This document shows, piece after piece, positions 33,885 to 44,900 of a stretch of 64,000 nt of DNA (position 1 is its first letter; every line of letters begins with the position of its first letter). The stretch is from NCBI GenBank assembly GCA_019828545.1, contig JACVRA010000285.1, positions 117,314 through 181,313 on the forward strand. Direction: 5' to 3'. Below the pieces are notes generated by a model that saw only the letters and a list, made by a program, of their open reading frames with translations, was not told the origin of the DNA and did not search any database. Origin of the DNA: Paracamarosporium sp. OC-R06-R3 (taxonomy: Eukaryota; Ascomycota; Dothideomycetes; Pleosporales; Didymosphaeriaceae). The position numbers were made by a program, and so were the translations under genes.

Positions 33885-35570
33885 GATGATAGAGACTCAA
33901 AGACTGGACTGATAGAAAGCTGTGCCGTGCCCTGCTGGATAGGTCAAAAGGGAAGAGAAGAGATTTATATACACAGTTCTGCTGCTACGTTACAAGGTTC
34001 CATCTTGGATCGTGATCACGAAGCCTCATCAGACCATTCTGATCGAATGCTAGGCTCACCGTGCGATACTAGACGATGACGACACTGCTCGGTGTGCACA
34101 CGCATGCCCATGCTGTTCTCCGAATTGCATATCGCTTATAGAGGACTAGTTGAGCCGGCCCCGCCATTTACTCCACTTCAAGAAAAGAACAGGTCAAGTT
34201 CAAAAAGGTTAGAACGAAGGCATTTCGATCGATGAAGGCCTCTTCGTTCACCCAAAACGGGAACTGCCAAGTTTACTAGCGTACTTGGTACGTATTTTGG
34301 GGGTTACAAAGCGCCGTTCGATCCGGGCCTAGACTGAAGAGGAAAATGGCCCCCATGCTAAAACATCCGACTGTCATGCGTCTGCAACGCCAACTATACC
34401 TCATAGTTTTCTTGGAGGCTTGTTGAGACTAGTATGTTTGATGTCAAGAATAGATGTATCGGTCCCATACGAATGTAGAAATAATTTTCGAAACTGGGTG
34501 GTTGCCTGTCCGCATCATCGTGAGTGTAAATGCCACATATCCTTTGATAAAACAACAAAATTTACTTTAGAGAACTTGTAGACAACTACTCTAATGAGGG
34601 GTTTTCCGATGTACCTCCAATGCACCTCAGAGAGGGACAATGATGCACTCTGAAACCCCTGATTGGACAGTCTCCTTGCTTTCAGAGATCCACAGGTTTG
34701 AGCGCATACAGAAAAGGGCCATTGGAAATAACTCCATGCAATAGTCGGTGTGCTGTGGTAGCAAAGCTCGTTTATTCTCTCACCGAATTTTGAAACGGCG
34801 GTATAATATCTCACAAGATGACGCTGTATCGCAAACCCCATACCACCGTGACATGACATTTCCCCACAACCCACTATATCTAAGAGCCTGGCGCATCCTT
34901 CGAGAAAGCATGACCGTCTTCAATAGTATAGATTCTATAAAAATTGGGGCGCAGGATTATACGAAGCTGAACTAGGAACTTGGATTTATTTTGTATGCAC
35001 GAGAGGCCCAATTGCCCGTTCTGTGAACTGTTTAGACCGGACACTTAGAAATTATAGAAACCGAAGGATCATGACGGAGCATACTTGAATTAATCCGGCA
35101 GGAGAGAATGCTAAGCTTAAAGTTTTGCTGGCTGTGCGGGTCTGCGGCAATTGTCCGATAGATATTCTCTAGTAAGCGCCATACGTGTAAGGTAATCGTC
35201 CGATACACATACCCCGCTTTAGCTGATGGCGCCACGCAAGCAGACTGTGGTGGAGGCCGTGGCAATGGAGCTGAGGTTAGATTGGTGGGTTAGTTCCTAT
35301 TGTCATGAATGGAAACATTACAGGACGCGTGTGTCTAGATGTCCACGCTTATGAGTATTTGCAAAATATGTCGCTCCACGTAGATGATTTTGCTACCCAA
35401 AAATACCTTGATTCGATTCGATTTCGTACCCGAAAAAACCGACTACAAGGCAGAATAAAAGTGCATATCTCGTGCCCTACTATAGTTCAGCTTGTTTGAG
35501 CTAAAGAATTTGTCTCAGACCCTATCTCTAAGCCTGGACACCAAATTTGGCCCGGATGAATCGAACTAAA
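33885..35570. other. Gene-free stretch
   Basis: Promoter of the small secreted protein, then about 1.5 kb of mixed composition. Open frames at 34515-34874 (-) and 35032-35265 (-) have no family resemblance and no splice context. Probably decayed sequence at the edge of the pseudogene zone. Confidence 0.45.
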
Positions 35571-36975
35571 CTAATCAAATGTCCGCAACTCAGGTTTTCC
35601 GCCATTCTGCGTGGTCTCGCCTCCTCGGTCTGCCCTCCCATCATGCACCGGGCGCTCAAAGTCCAGATACTAGAATGTCTTCACAATAGCGATACTAACT
35701 TCCTGGTAAGCCATTGTTTTACCACCAGAGCTGCGGGGCCCAACTGAAAATAGGGTAAACGCGTCGTGCATGAGTTTCTTCCTCTCCGGTAATTCATCCA
35801 GCCATCTCTCAGGCTTGAAAACCTAAGAGCTCGGAAAGTACACTTCGTTATGGTGTATGGTATAGATGTTTATGCCGACTTCGGTGCCGGGCGGAATCGC
35901 TTGGCCTTCAATAATGAGGGGCTGTTCGTCGTCGGACTCGGGAAGCTGGCGCCAGAGGGTAGTGGAGATATGCGGCGTGATCCTCATTGCCTCATCGATG
36001 CAGGTACAGAGGTAGATACAGCGAAACATTTTTATGCCAGGGCGGATTTCTGAGGCGGATGTGAATGTAGTGCGGATCTCGTGGGCAAGGCGCTTATAGC
36101 AGTCTGGGTACCGGGAGAGATCAAAGAATGCACCTGTTAGGGCCGTGCTAATCGTATGACCACCTATGTACATGTTGGTATCCCATGTGCGGGAGGCTTG
36201 GATTGAAAAATGCAATACGAACCGGCTGGCATAAAGAAGGCTGCTTTTGACCATATGTCGCACAACCGCATGCCATCTCCAGTCTCAGGGTCCTTAGTAT
36301 CCACGAAAAATGAGTACAGATCTCTCCGTGCATGTTTATCTTCAGCACCACGTGCGACTATCAAATCGCGCAGCTTTTTGTAGTACGCCGTTTGGCTAGC
36401 CATGATGAATGGGTGCAAAATCAACTCCATGCCAGCTCTCTTCAGCAAAGGGAACTGCATGTAGAAGTTGGACCTGAAGTTTGAGGTGTCCATGCCCGTT
36501 AGCATGAACCTGTTTCTAGTTGATATTTGCATATCGGGGGCTGCGCCGAACCCGAGTTGCCCAATGATGTCGAACCCGAGGTATCTACATCGATTCGTCA
36601 TGTCGATAATGGTACTGTCGTTCTCTTAGGATTTCGCCAGCTCCGTTACGAATATGTCACTATGCGTAATCATGAGGGGTTCAAATTCTCGCATGGCCCG
36701 GTCATTTATACACTGACCGATCAACTGCCGCTTGACTCGGTGGAGCCACTTGTCGATGACATTGAACAGATTTAATACATCTGGGAAGGGCTGTGTTAAG
36801 AGGTACGCATGGCTCTTGAGTAAGCGCTCGTTTTAGTAGATCTCTGTGACATGGCTGTCAGCAACTGGGGGCGAGAGACGCACGGGAAAATATACCATGC
36901 AGGGCCTTCACTGAATTGAAATTAATCTTGTTTGGTTCATGGCGATATACTGATCCTGTTTGAACCTCAGTCATA
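35571..36975 (-). pseudogene. Cytochrome P450 pseudogene (heme Cys lost)
   Basis: Reading the minus strand from about 36975 gives VYRHEPNKINFNSVKAL, HRVKRQLIGQCINDRAM, FDIIGQLGFG, then the I-helix. An intron (about 36200-36135) joins FMPAG to GHTISTALTGAFF. ExxR (EAMR in the K-helix) follows, and a heme-region stretch FTLFSVGPRSSGGKTMAY. In functional P450s that stretch reads F-S-x-G-x-R-x-C-x-G; here the Cys position is Ser (TCT at 35729-35727). The I-helix acid/alcohol pair is His...Ile. At least three in-frame stops are visible (about 36627, 35826 and 35680), some at former Trp codons. The family is one commonly found in polyketide clusters. It cannot encode a working enzyme. Confidence 0.88.
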
Positions 36976-37516
36976 CTTTCTCAGATCCTATTTGGGCAGT
37001 ATACCGTATTTCTGGTGGTTGCAGTAAATTATACACGTCAGGTTCTTGCGGATGGCAAAGAATGCCGCATACCAATCCGTGAAGGCTGTCACTGAGGGTC
37101 TTGGTAAGGAATGCAGTGGACGAAGAAAGATACGATATCCGTATAGAACGACTGCCTAGCATAAGGTTTAGCATGTGCGTTGAATCATTATCGGACACTC
37201 CTACGCGAACGCAGATAGCATAAAAGGAATAGTGGACGATAGCCAACAATATCTCAGTGACCTGTGTAGTGAAATGAAGTACGTGCAGATTTTTCGGAGA
37301 CAGCAACGCGATTCCGACTTGAAGAGATCTTCGTGGAGGGATTACAGGTGGTTGTTGAGCTAAGTGGTGGCGTGCGGCTACCTTGCCACAGATGCTTTGC
37401 CGCAGGTGCTTTGCCGCAAAGTACAAAAGAGAACCACACAGAACGTTTCAGCCTATTCTGGCCCGGGAGTTCATGTTAAGATTTTAGTCATTTATGCGGG
37501 AGGAAGTGTATTTTCC
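36976..37516. other. Gene-free stretch with a 14-bp tandem repeat
   Basis: No gene is recognised. At 37381-37418 a unit of about 14 bp, TTTGCCGCAGGTGC-like, occurs just under three times with small changes. Confidence 0.45.
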
Positions 37517-37990
37517 CATTATAACTTTACCGATCTCTAATACGCATTTTTCGAAAATGCGCACCTAAGGTTCTAACAAGTCGCATTACGGATGATATTT
37601 CAGGCACTCAATCTTGAGAGGGATTTTTTCATTCAGGTTGTCGAGACTAAGACGTACGAAATTGTGATAGCAGTAGCCGTTCTATCTGTGACTCCGGAGA
37701 CAAACTATGCAAAGATTGGGAAAGGGCTGGAACCAGATGGCAGGCTTGTAATCATTGATACCATGGAGCTAATTGCTCTTACTGTGAAATTAGGCTTCGG
37801 AGACTTGCTAGTGAGAAAATGGCGAGGTGTGGCTTGCTCAAGCCCAGGGCGTTGACGAACACGACGGGTATGCAATAATTTCCTCGAGAAAATGGCTTTT
37901 CGGAGAAAGATTTGGGTTTTGAAGGCTGGTAAGCGATGCTTGTTACAAATCCAACATGATGGTGGCCATTGTGGTGCTTGAAGGCTAGCA
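37517..37990 (+). pseudogene. Polyketide synthase C-methyltransferase domain relic
   Basis: The frame reads YNFTDL, stop, YAFFENAHLRF, stop, then QALNLERDFFIQVVETKTYE followed by IVIAVAVLSVTPE and LEPDGRLVIIDTMEL. This is the fungal highly reducing PKS methyltransferase (usual text YDFTDxSxxFFExAxxxF, DIVIAxDVLHATP, LLKPGGRLxLxE). After GFGDLLVRKWRGVACSS the frame shifts; NGFSEKD-like and MMVAIVVLEG pieces follow in another frame. About 160 residues of a protein normally over 2,000 long remain. No other PKS domain lies next to it. The GxGTG SAM site is not visible in the remaining part. Confidence 0.75.
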
Positions 37991-38330
37991 ATTCGCGATC
38001 GACGTAGATAGTCCATTGGTGGCACTCGCACACACACTCTTCAAATATCATTGACAGATATTCACGGCTTCAGATCTTGACATGGACAGAATTCCTTTAT
38101 ACGACTGTCGGCGCGAAAACCATCATCGTACCATTAGGGGAGTTTGATAATCGAGTCCGTGAAAAACTTACAGAGAAGCAACTCGAGAAGCTCAAGACGA
38201 TTCTAGGGATGGCTGTGCGAGCTTGATGATCCATAATTGCTTTAATGGTAAGATGTTAAAAGGCACGTGCGAACAGACCTTTTAGATAGAAAAATAGCTG
38301 GATTGGGTTTCGACTAGCCACTAGTTCGTT

Positions 38331-39125
38331 CCATGCAGCCTTCTGGGGGCAGTCTGATACTGTCAAAGCGCTCGTCGATCAAGGTGCTAATCCGAGCGTC
38401 GCAAGTCTATGTGGTCAAACACTTTTACACTTAGCAAACGCGTAGTGTCTATGGTATCCAGATTGCTCGATGTAGGGGCCAAGATGCGTCTCAACTCCTC
38501 TGTTACTCCTACAGGAACACAACTTAGCGCTTCTTCGTTGATTCTAAACCGACTCGGAAGCATGTCCGATGATCACAGATTACAGACAAACGACGATGCT
38601 GAGTAGCTGAAACGGCATGGAAAAGACCATTCGACCTGTACAGCAGTGCAAATAGCTACCGAGTATGATCAGGAAGCACACATGGTGCCATTACTACTAG
38701 AGAAGGACCATTTTCCAGTCCACATTTGGTCGATCGGACAGACAACGCTTCATCGTATTTCAACACATGATTAGTATAGGCTAGCTACTACAGGGTTACT
38801 ACTCGATGCTGCAGTTTATGTCGGAATTCCAGACAGGAATGGGTTTGCTTACTATGCTGCACAAATTCGTCAGTGCGAGAACCCCGAGAATACTAAAAAG
38901 AGGGTCGGACTGATGCTACAACACAACGTTAATGTGAATTTTCCGACCTTTGCTAGTCTAGAGTCTCTGGGAAGCGCAATGGCTCTTCAGATTGCGACTG
39001 GAGACGGTCATTTTGAAACAGAACGATTGCTAACTAACGCAGATGCAGATCCCAACCACATGGCGAATCATGGTTGTACTGCACTACACTGGCTTTTCAG
39101 TAAAGTTGCGCAAATAATAAGCTGA
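38331..39125 (+). pseudogene. Ankyrin-repeat protein relic
   Basis: Frame pieces read FHAAFWGQSDTVKALVDQGA then NPSVASLCGQTLLHLA, followed after a frame change by VSRLLDVGAKM, then TAVQIATEYDQEAHMVPLLL and TTLHRIS. The last piece is HNVNVNFPTF with ALQIATGDGHFETERLLTNA and HGCTALHWLF. These are ankyrin units (A-x-x-x-G-H/N-x-x-x-V-x-x-L-L-x-x-G-A). Stops and frameshifts separate the units and no start is seen. Originally probably part of a larger NACHT/ankyrin-type protein. Dead. Confidence 0.7.
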
Positions 39126-39990
39126 ACCAGCGATAGACATGCTCAATTCTACGGAGAAGATCGTGGAAAGACGAAGCTGGCAACACAGCTTCCAGCCTCG
39201 CAGTCGAGATCGACAGGAATTACGCTTGGCCTTCCAACCGCGAGTCTTCAATGCGGAATTTCGTCTCTGCGTAGCGGCAAATCCGTTCTTCCGCCTAATA
39301 TAACGAATTATCGAGACTCACCTTAAATTAGTCCAATCGACCAATATCAAAGTCGACGTTTTTGGCTGCGTGAATCTATTTTAATAAGAGGCAATTGGCA
39401 GTTTCGATCGGTTGCTTGAACAAAGAAGGGACTATTCGCAGCGTAGGCAAGTCGGCCATACGATTTAATAGTAGCACTTGGTATTTTTGTGTACTCCTGA
39501 AAATGAAACCATAGAAACGACTTCATAACGTCTTGATAATTAGCCCACTTTATGCTCAGCCTTACCAATAAGCAATCGAGAGTATGCTATTAAGAGATTC
39601 TCACCCAAATAGACGAAATGTTCCATAGCCACTAACCCTATTACTAGCTTACCTTCTCTACCTTATTGTTAGTTTGAATTTGGGATACGTTAGCGATGAT
39701 TCGCTTATTTCTTCCAATTGCTGTTCTTGGCGCGAAACTATGGTGTTCCAGATCCCCATCTTGTTCAGCCGCACAAGCGCACGTGCACCATGAGGCTTGC
39801 ACTAAAACACTGCGAACCAACGAGTGATGTCCATTAACGGAGCGAAATCTCCAAGCAATACTAGCAGACTTACAAATGCGGTCAAAAACCCCTTTACCGC
39901 CCTTAGGTCGGATGAAGTTAAAACTGCAACCCATCCGCATTGCGTTCCTGTTTCATTCTGACATCGGTTTTAAGTCCGTCGAGATTGAAA
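39126..39990. other. Upstream region of the Ser/Thr-rich protein
   Basis: No gene recognised. The frame of the next gene is open upstream of 39991 only through a TTG, so the ATG is chosen. Confidence 0.45.
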
Positions 39991-41246
39991 ATGCATTGGG
40001 CTACGCCTTTTACCTCCCTGGCCTTTCTGGTTCCTACCATCCTTGCAATTCCACATCCAAACCGAGTGCAACTTGCCCCATCAGTAACCACCATCTGTGC
40101 GACTGAATATGGAGCACACAGTACCAGGGTTGCTACCAGGAAACACACTTCAACGAGTACGATAAAAGCTATCTCAACTTTTTATACCACCAAGACAGCC
40201 ACTATAACCCCTCGACCTGTGACGACCACCGTCGGCACGACAACCACCTCCACAGCTTATACAACCGTATCGCAAGATGCTGAAACTTTCACCACTACAC
40301 TCACAAATACCGTGACCTCTTTGCAAACCGAGACCCAGACGACTGTGACGACATCTACTTCAACAGAAACAGTCAATCAAGGCTTCACTAGTACCATTGC
40401 CGCTGGCGCTGGCTTCACGCCACTCGCGTCGACACTCCCAGGAGCTAGGAAACGGTCTGAAGATCATGCAGGCTTGGCGGCCAGAGTCCCTAAATTTCCA
40501 AAGGACAGCTTTGAATCCAAGGGCAATACCAAGAAGATCACTTGTGGGGCCAAGGGTGGGCATCCTGGGTATCCTCAGAAGGTCGATTGCACGGTCGTTG
40601 TATCCAAGACAGTCTTCGTGGGCACCCGTACCTTCACTAAAACTGCGAAATCAGCCGCTAAGACCTCAACTATCACAAACACTGCTCGTACCACGGCAAC
40701 TACAACTTCTACTGTACTGTTAAGCCGAGCGAAGGCCACAGTAACAAACTATGCATCCACGACTGTTGTCAGTACTGTTCAAGTGACTTCGACCAGCACC
40801 GAAACCTCCAAGGTAAGCGATCGACTTCGAGCATTTTTCCGCAATTTCGTACTCACTCAATGTTCCTCTAGGCAACCACAACCGTCGTAACTGCCACCTC
40901 CACCGCCTACGCTGCATGCGCCACGGACAACATCATCACCAGCTACAATGGCAACGGTCTCGTAGGCTGGGGACTCAGCGACAACACAGGCACCACCAGA
41001 TTGCTCACTTATATTGTAAGCTCTGCTCTTGAATGCTGCGAGCGTGCCGCAGCAAATCCAAATACCTGGTGGTACAACTTCTACCCAGGGGGCAATTCCT
41101 GCGATATTATCACTGCACAAAGCTGCCCAGTGGTGCAGAGCTCAAATCTACAGGGGCAACTATACTTCGATGCCCAGAGTGCTCCAGGACAGTGGCAGGT
41201 TAGTGGAAACGGAGCTTGCGGATCAATCGTGAGCGCTCTATCATGA
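39991..41246 (+). CDS. Secreted Ser/Thr-rich surface protein with C-terminal Cys domain
   Basis: Two exons (39991-40812, 40872-41246), 398 residues. Signal peptide of about 19 residues (MHWATPFTSL to TILA). Residues ~25-150 and ~215-290 are mainly Thr/Ser/Val in TTTVGTTTTS-like patterns, expected to be heavily O-glycosylated. A dibasic ARKRSED site lies between them. The last ~110 residues form a compact cysteine-bearing domain: AACATDNIITSYNGNGL, LECCERAAANPNTWWY, GGNSCDIITAQSCP and GACGSIVS, an Apple/PAN-like arrangement frequent at the end of fungal wall proteins. No GPI signal. Likely a wall or surface-layer protein; partner unknown. It is intact, unlike most neighbours. Confidence 0.85.
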
Positions 41247-42203
41247 GTTATGAGTCATGGGCGATGAGCGTTGATCTGACGAGTTGATCCTGTCACTCAA
41301 GTCTTAAGGCAATTCATCCTAGTTTTTTTGGCAGACTTTATAGATGCTTAACACAAAGTGGATTTATCCTCTCAAAGCATTTTCCCCAGTTGAATGGTGC
41401 AGTAAAAGCACACTGAGGATGTCAACCTGACTTTCGTCAGAAATACAAGTACAAAAGAAGGCCTGTGTTCCTAAAGACCTCACGTATGTAGGATTGGGGA
41501 GTCGCTTGATGGCGTAGGCTCGGGTTACAGAACGTTGTGCGACTAGAGGTCGACAGTCGATCAAGTCCTGCAATTAGTGAGTGAGTTCACAATGTTCATA
41601 GAAGACGATCTAGCGGCAAAGATAGACCTATTCACCGGATCTGGTTGCTTGTTAACCTAGAATTTGTCCCCATAAACCGTGATGATTGCGACAGTTTCTG
41701 AGACATAGAAATTGGTAGACTGGAATCTGCAGTCTGTACGAAATATTCGACTGCCACCTTACCTGTTGAGCCATGACTCCTCACTATTCTCATCAAACCA
41801 AACTTTTGCAATGACTCCTAGAGTTCTGCTCGTTAACAGTCGTTGTCTCCTATAATCTCAACAGCTAAGTAAAGGTACAGCATTCAGTGCGCAGCTCTGC
41901 TGTGGTACCGACTCACTAGGGTCCCACGCTAGGCCAACACCAACTCAGTAGACTGGAATGAATGAAGTAAGAGGAACCCATCTTGTCCTGATAGATCATC
42001 GGGTTCGATGTTGAATCATTCTACAAGGAACCATCACTACTGAAGTTTATGTACGTAGGGTTGCATGTTGCGAGAATGAGTCGAGGAAAAGTATCGTACT
42101 CTCCTAGAACAGTCGCTGCAGTGCGTAATTGGTGTATCTCACTTGCAGATAGTTGTTTTGGCTGATGAACAGGACTTGGGGCCCAACTTGCTCTGTTGTG
42201 CGC
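41247..42203. other. Gene-free stretch holding one copy of a dispersed repeat
   Basis: 3' flank of the surface protein and degraded sequence. Holds repeat copy A at 41795-41950 (listed separately). No gene seen. Confidence 0.5.
41795..41950. repeat. Dispersed repeat, copy A
   Basis: About 150 bp ending GGGTCCCACGCTAGGCCAAC then ACCAACTC. The same sequence recurs at 53800-53945 (copy B) and 55310-55450 (copy C). This copy has fewest C-to-T and G-to-A changes. On the reverse strand the repeat begins GAGTTGGTGTTGGCC, reminiscent of an LTR end, but no partner LTR or coding region is seen; a solo LTR or a MITE are both possible. Confidence 0.6.
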
Positions 42204-43330
42204 TCACCAGAGTTCTTCGGAAACCGGTAATGGCATATCCAATACCAGATCATCATCCAAAGGCTCGTAAAAGAATGCATGCTGTCGATGTATATGCGCT
42301 GACACTATATTGATGGCGTGTACGACGAAGATGGTGCGCCGCACGGTCTCCGCCAATATCCATTGCGGAGAACCAAACACCTCCTCATCTTCCGCAAGTG
42401 GAATGAGTAAGTCATGATGGTGTCGCGAAAATTCGTCGGTCATCTGGGACAAAGTTTTAGACGTACTACCTCGCAAGCTAGGACCTTACGAACCCGAAGC
42501 AGAAAGTGATGGCAAAGTTGTGCTGTGCGCAGTCGGTCTGCATCTTGTCCGAACAAACCAAGGATTTGGTAGACAACCATAGCGTGGATTGCCGCGAGAG
42601 TCTCTTTGAGGCATTGGTGTATTCGCTGCACGTGTGGTCAACAAAAAGAGCTGCTTCACCCAGACTCTGTACGCACGAATTGGGAGACCAAACGGGTGCG
42701 CTCATCGTTGATCAAGTCGTTGCCAAAGCTACGGCTATTGGTAGATGCAGCATTGACAGCGTTGATGCAGCAGAGAGCCCTGGCCAGGGGTTCAGGTACC
42801 TCGCTCTGTGCACATACATATGGGAAAAACAAGTGAACGAAAGGCGGTGGTGCGTCCTTGCGAAGCATCATCTGAGGGTATTCTGACAAGATCTGCATCA
42901 TCCACTGATCATCCTCGAATCCACCGAAGTCACTGAGCTCAATGCTAATGTCACCCAGAGTCGCTGTCGTGGTACTTGGTTCCAAGGTTGGGGCGAGAGC
43001 TGCAATGAGGCTGTCAAGGTCGGACCAGGTTGTACGAACGAAGTCAGTGGCAAGAGGCTCATTCAAATTGGGAGTTGACTCGTAGTAGAAAGCAGACGTT
43101 TCCGGCTCCTCGTAGTGACAAGAGAGATGGCGTTGCGAGCATCGTGAACATGCTGGTCGCTGCAGATCGCAACGTAGCTTCGAAGCCACACAAGCAAGAC
43201 AAGAACGTCTGTTGGGCTGCTTTAGCTTGCTGATCTTGTCCTGGCAACGACGCTTATGACGGTCTCGCAGATCTCCTGCCTTAGCATTAGAAAACAACAT
43301 GCAGGAACCTATGCTACAAGGGCAAGCCCT
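42204..43330 (-). pseudogene. C2H2 + Zn2Cys6 regulator pseudogene
   Basis: The N-terminal part reads SNAKAGDLRDRHKRRC, a finger end of the DLLRRH type, then RRSCLACVASKLRCDLQ and RPACSRCSQRHLSC, a Zn2Cys6 cluster (C-x2-C-x6-C-x5/6-C-x2-C-x6-C). Downstream text LKETLAAIHAMVVYQILGLF and WILAETVRRTIFVVHAINIV matches the regulator encoded at 31307-32491 (ALSHALLAYQMIGLF and WIISESLRRTWIVVRGINAA). The reading frame changes at about 42640 and again at about 42470, and no standard intron (a 35-nt interval at most) repairs either. It ends early, with nothing matching the paralog's last 60 residues. I read it as dead. The region's promoter side is covered by an ABC transporter fragment. Confidence 0.75.
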
Positions 43331-43462
43331 GAACGGGTTGCTAGCGTCGACATTTATAGTCCTGTAAAAAGCCATACAGCAATCGTGGCCACTATTCGCA
43401 CTAGCAATCCGTCCAATGGGAGGACTTATATCCACATCATGACTCCAGATTCAAAGGTGCTA

Positions 43463-43855
43463 ACACTGTATTTTTCACAGATATACTATCTTTCCCCTTA
43501 TACGTATCTTCTTGGTGGCATGGTCACCGCAGTCATCGACGGCGTCGATGTAAAATGTCGGTTGCGCGACCTCATGACTTTTGAGCCACCAGTGAATATG
43601 ACTTGCGGCACGTATACAGACACTTGGGCAGAGTCGGCGAGCGCTCAAGTACTAAATCCCGATGCGAGTAGTTCGTGTACGGTGTGTCCGCTCACCGACG
43701 GTGATCAGTATCTGCGTGGCTTTCATCTGGGTATAAAGGGTATGTTGGGTAACAAATGGATGTATTGGGCTATCTTCCTCTCCTTCACGGTGTCGAATCT
43801 TGTACTGGTGTATTTGTGTACTTGGTTTGGCAAAGTAAGAGGGAAACGGGTATAA
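43463..43855 (+). pseudogene. PDR-type ABC transporter, C-terminal fragment
   Basis: An open frame of about 130 residues reads YYLSPYTYLLGGMVTAVIDG, VKCRLRDLMTFEPPVNMTCG, then NPDASSSCTVCPLTDGDQYL, and a last membrane segment (WAIFLSFTVSNLVLVYLCTW) ending in a short basic tail and TAA. This is the end of a full-size pleiotropic drug resistance transporter (ABCG; usual text SPxTYLxxGM, FxPPxGxTCGxY, DATSxCxYCPxxxGDQYL). The cysteines of the extracellular loop are kept. The other ~1,300 residues, including both ATPase domains, are absent, so it is a truncated remnant with an open but useless frame. Confidence 0.82.
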
Positions 43856-43924
43856 GATTTTATGTACGACAATCATATAATTTCCCAGGATTTTGACTGA
43901 ATGTCGGCTGCTTTACACTATATA

Positions 43925-44580
43925 CTACACCAATTTCTTCGAGCTCACTTTTCCCTTGCGCATCAAATCCAGGCCCGGCTCAACCGCTTCCAAACCTCCC
44001 CTCTTGTAAATTTCTACTGGGTGGGGCTTGGCCTTACTAGTCGCCAGATACCGTTCGATCAGGGTGATCCAGGCACTGCCCATAATGAAGTCTTCCTAAA
44101 CCTCAGTCAGCAAATCTTTCACTACACGGAACTCAACAAGACTTACCAATACAGGCGACCGCTCATACAAACTATCCAGCGCGACCCCATCACCATACGC
44201 AGTCCACGCTGGAATCCAATCCGCTTTGATCTCCAGCCTCGTAGCCTTGATGCGATCACTATACAGCCCCAGTGCCGTATATCTCCCGCCCTTCGACCCC
44301 ATCGCCTGATAACACATCGTCATTGCAACCGCACTACCAATTCAATCCAACACGCATTCCAGCCTAACCTTCGTATATGCCCTGATATCCTTCGCGCACG
44401 TCGGCGACGCATAGTCGAACACATTGCGTGCCCCATAATTCATCATCAGCGCCGCATTCCGTGACGAACACGTCGCAATCGGCACACACCCAATCTGGCT
44501 TAGCACCTGTATCCCCATGGCCGTCGCGCCGCTATTTACTAACACGAGTCGCCCGCGCGCTGAATCCGCAACTCTCCTTT
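43925..44580 (-). pseudogene. Trans-acting enoyl reductase (zinc-less MDR) pseudogene
   Basis: Minus-strand frame gives RGRLVLVNSGATAMGIQVLS (normally VLVYGGSTATG, the NADPH site), VPIATCSSRNAALMMNYGAR, VFDYASPTCAKDIRAYTK, then LECVLD followed by TGA at 44344-44342 where the family has Cys (LDCI). The reading resumes at once as IGSAVAMTMCYQAMGSKGGR and WIPAWTAYGDGVAL. After an intron-like gap (GTAAGT donor) comes EDFIMGSAWITLIERYLAT and a normal end GLDLMRKGKVSSKKLV. The N-terminal ~160 residues are not recognisable. Such reductases work in trans with highly reducing polyketide synthases, matching the PKS relic 6.5 kb away. Confidence 0.85.
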
Positions 44581-44689
44581 TCCTGAGCCCAGGCAGTTAT
44601 TGTCGCCTGAAGTGATCCACAGAACCATCTTGACCTTCGCTGAAAAGATTTTGCTTAATTAATAGCCTTCATTCGCTTATACCTTGAAG

Positions 44690-44900
44690 TACGTTTGAAT
44701 CGAGATCGGCCAGAATCAAAGCAATGCCAACGTTTGAAAAAGCTCGGTATCTAGTTCTTCAAAAGTATTAACCTGAATATTCCAGTATCCCGGAATCGGA
44801 GACAAGATGTGGTCTTCCATGTCAGCTGCGCCGCATCAACCTGACTACCTACGATGAGCATGGCACCTTGCTGTTTCATAGCTGCGGAAGGCTAATGAAT
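44690..44900 (-). pseudogene. Possible polyketide synthase linker fragment
   Basis: Minus-strand pieces in different frames read AMLIVGSQVDAAQL, then LSPIPGYWNIQVNTFEELDT and VGIALILADLDSNVLQGI. The pattern (LLVVGG..., then a short ...ALIL-x-DLD-xx-VL segment) resembles linker regions of fungal highly reducing PKSs between methyltransferase and reductase domains. Frame changes prevent translation. The match is by eye and weak; the neighbouring enoyl reductase relic makes it plausible. Confidence 0.35.

Noticed and set aside
34515..35265. Two open frames of 75-120 codons in the 34-35 kb gap
   Set aside because: No family, no start context, not alignable to neighbours. Likely chance frames in decayed DNA.
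39940..39990. Upstream extension of the Ser/Thr-rich protein
   Set aside because: Begins at a TTG. The ATG at 39991 is followed directly by a proper signal peptide.
43901..44464. 187-codon plus-strand open frame across the enoyl reductase relic
   Set aside because: It is the antisense of readable reductase motifs; its own translation resembles nothing.
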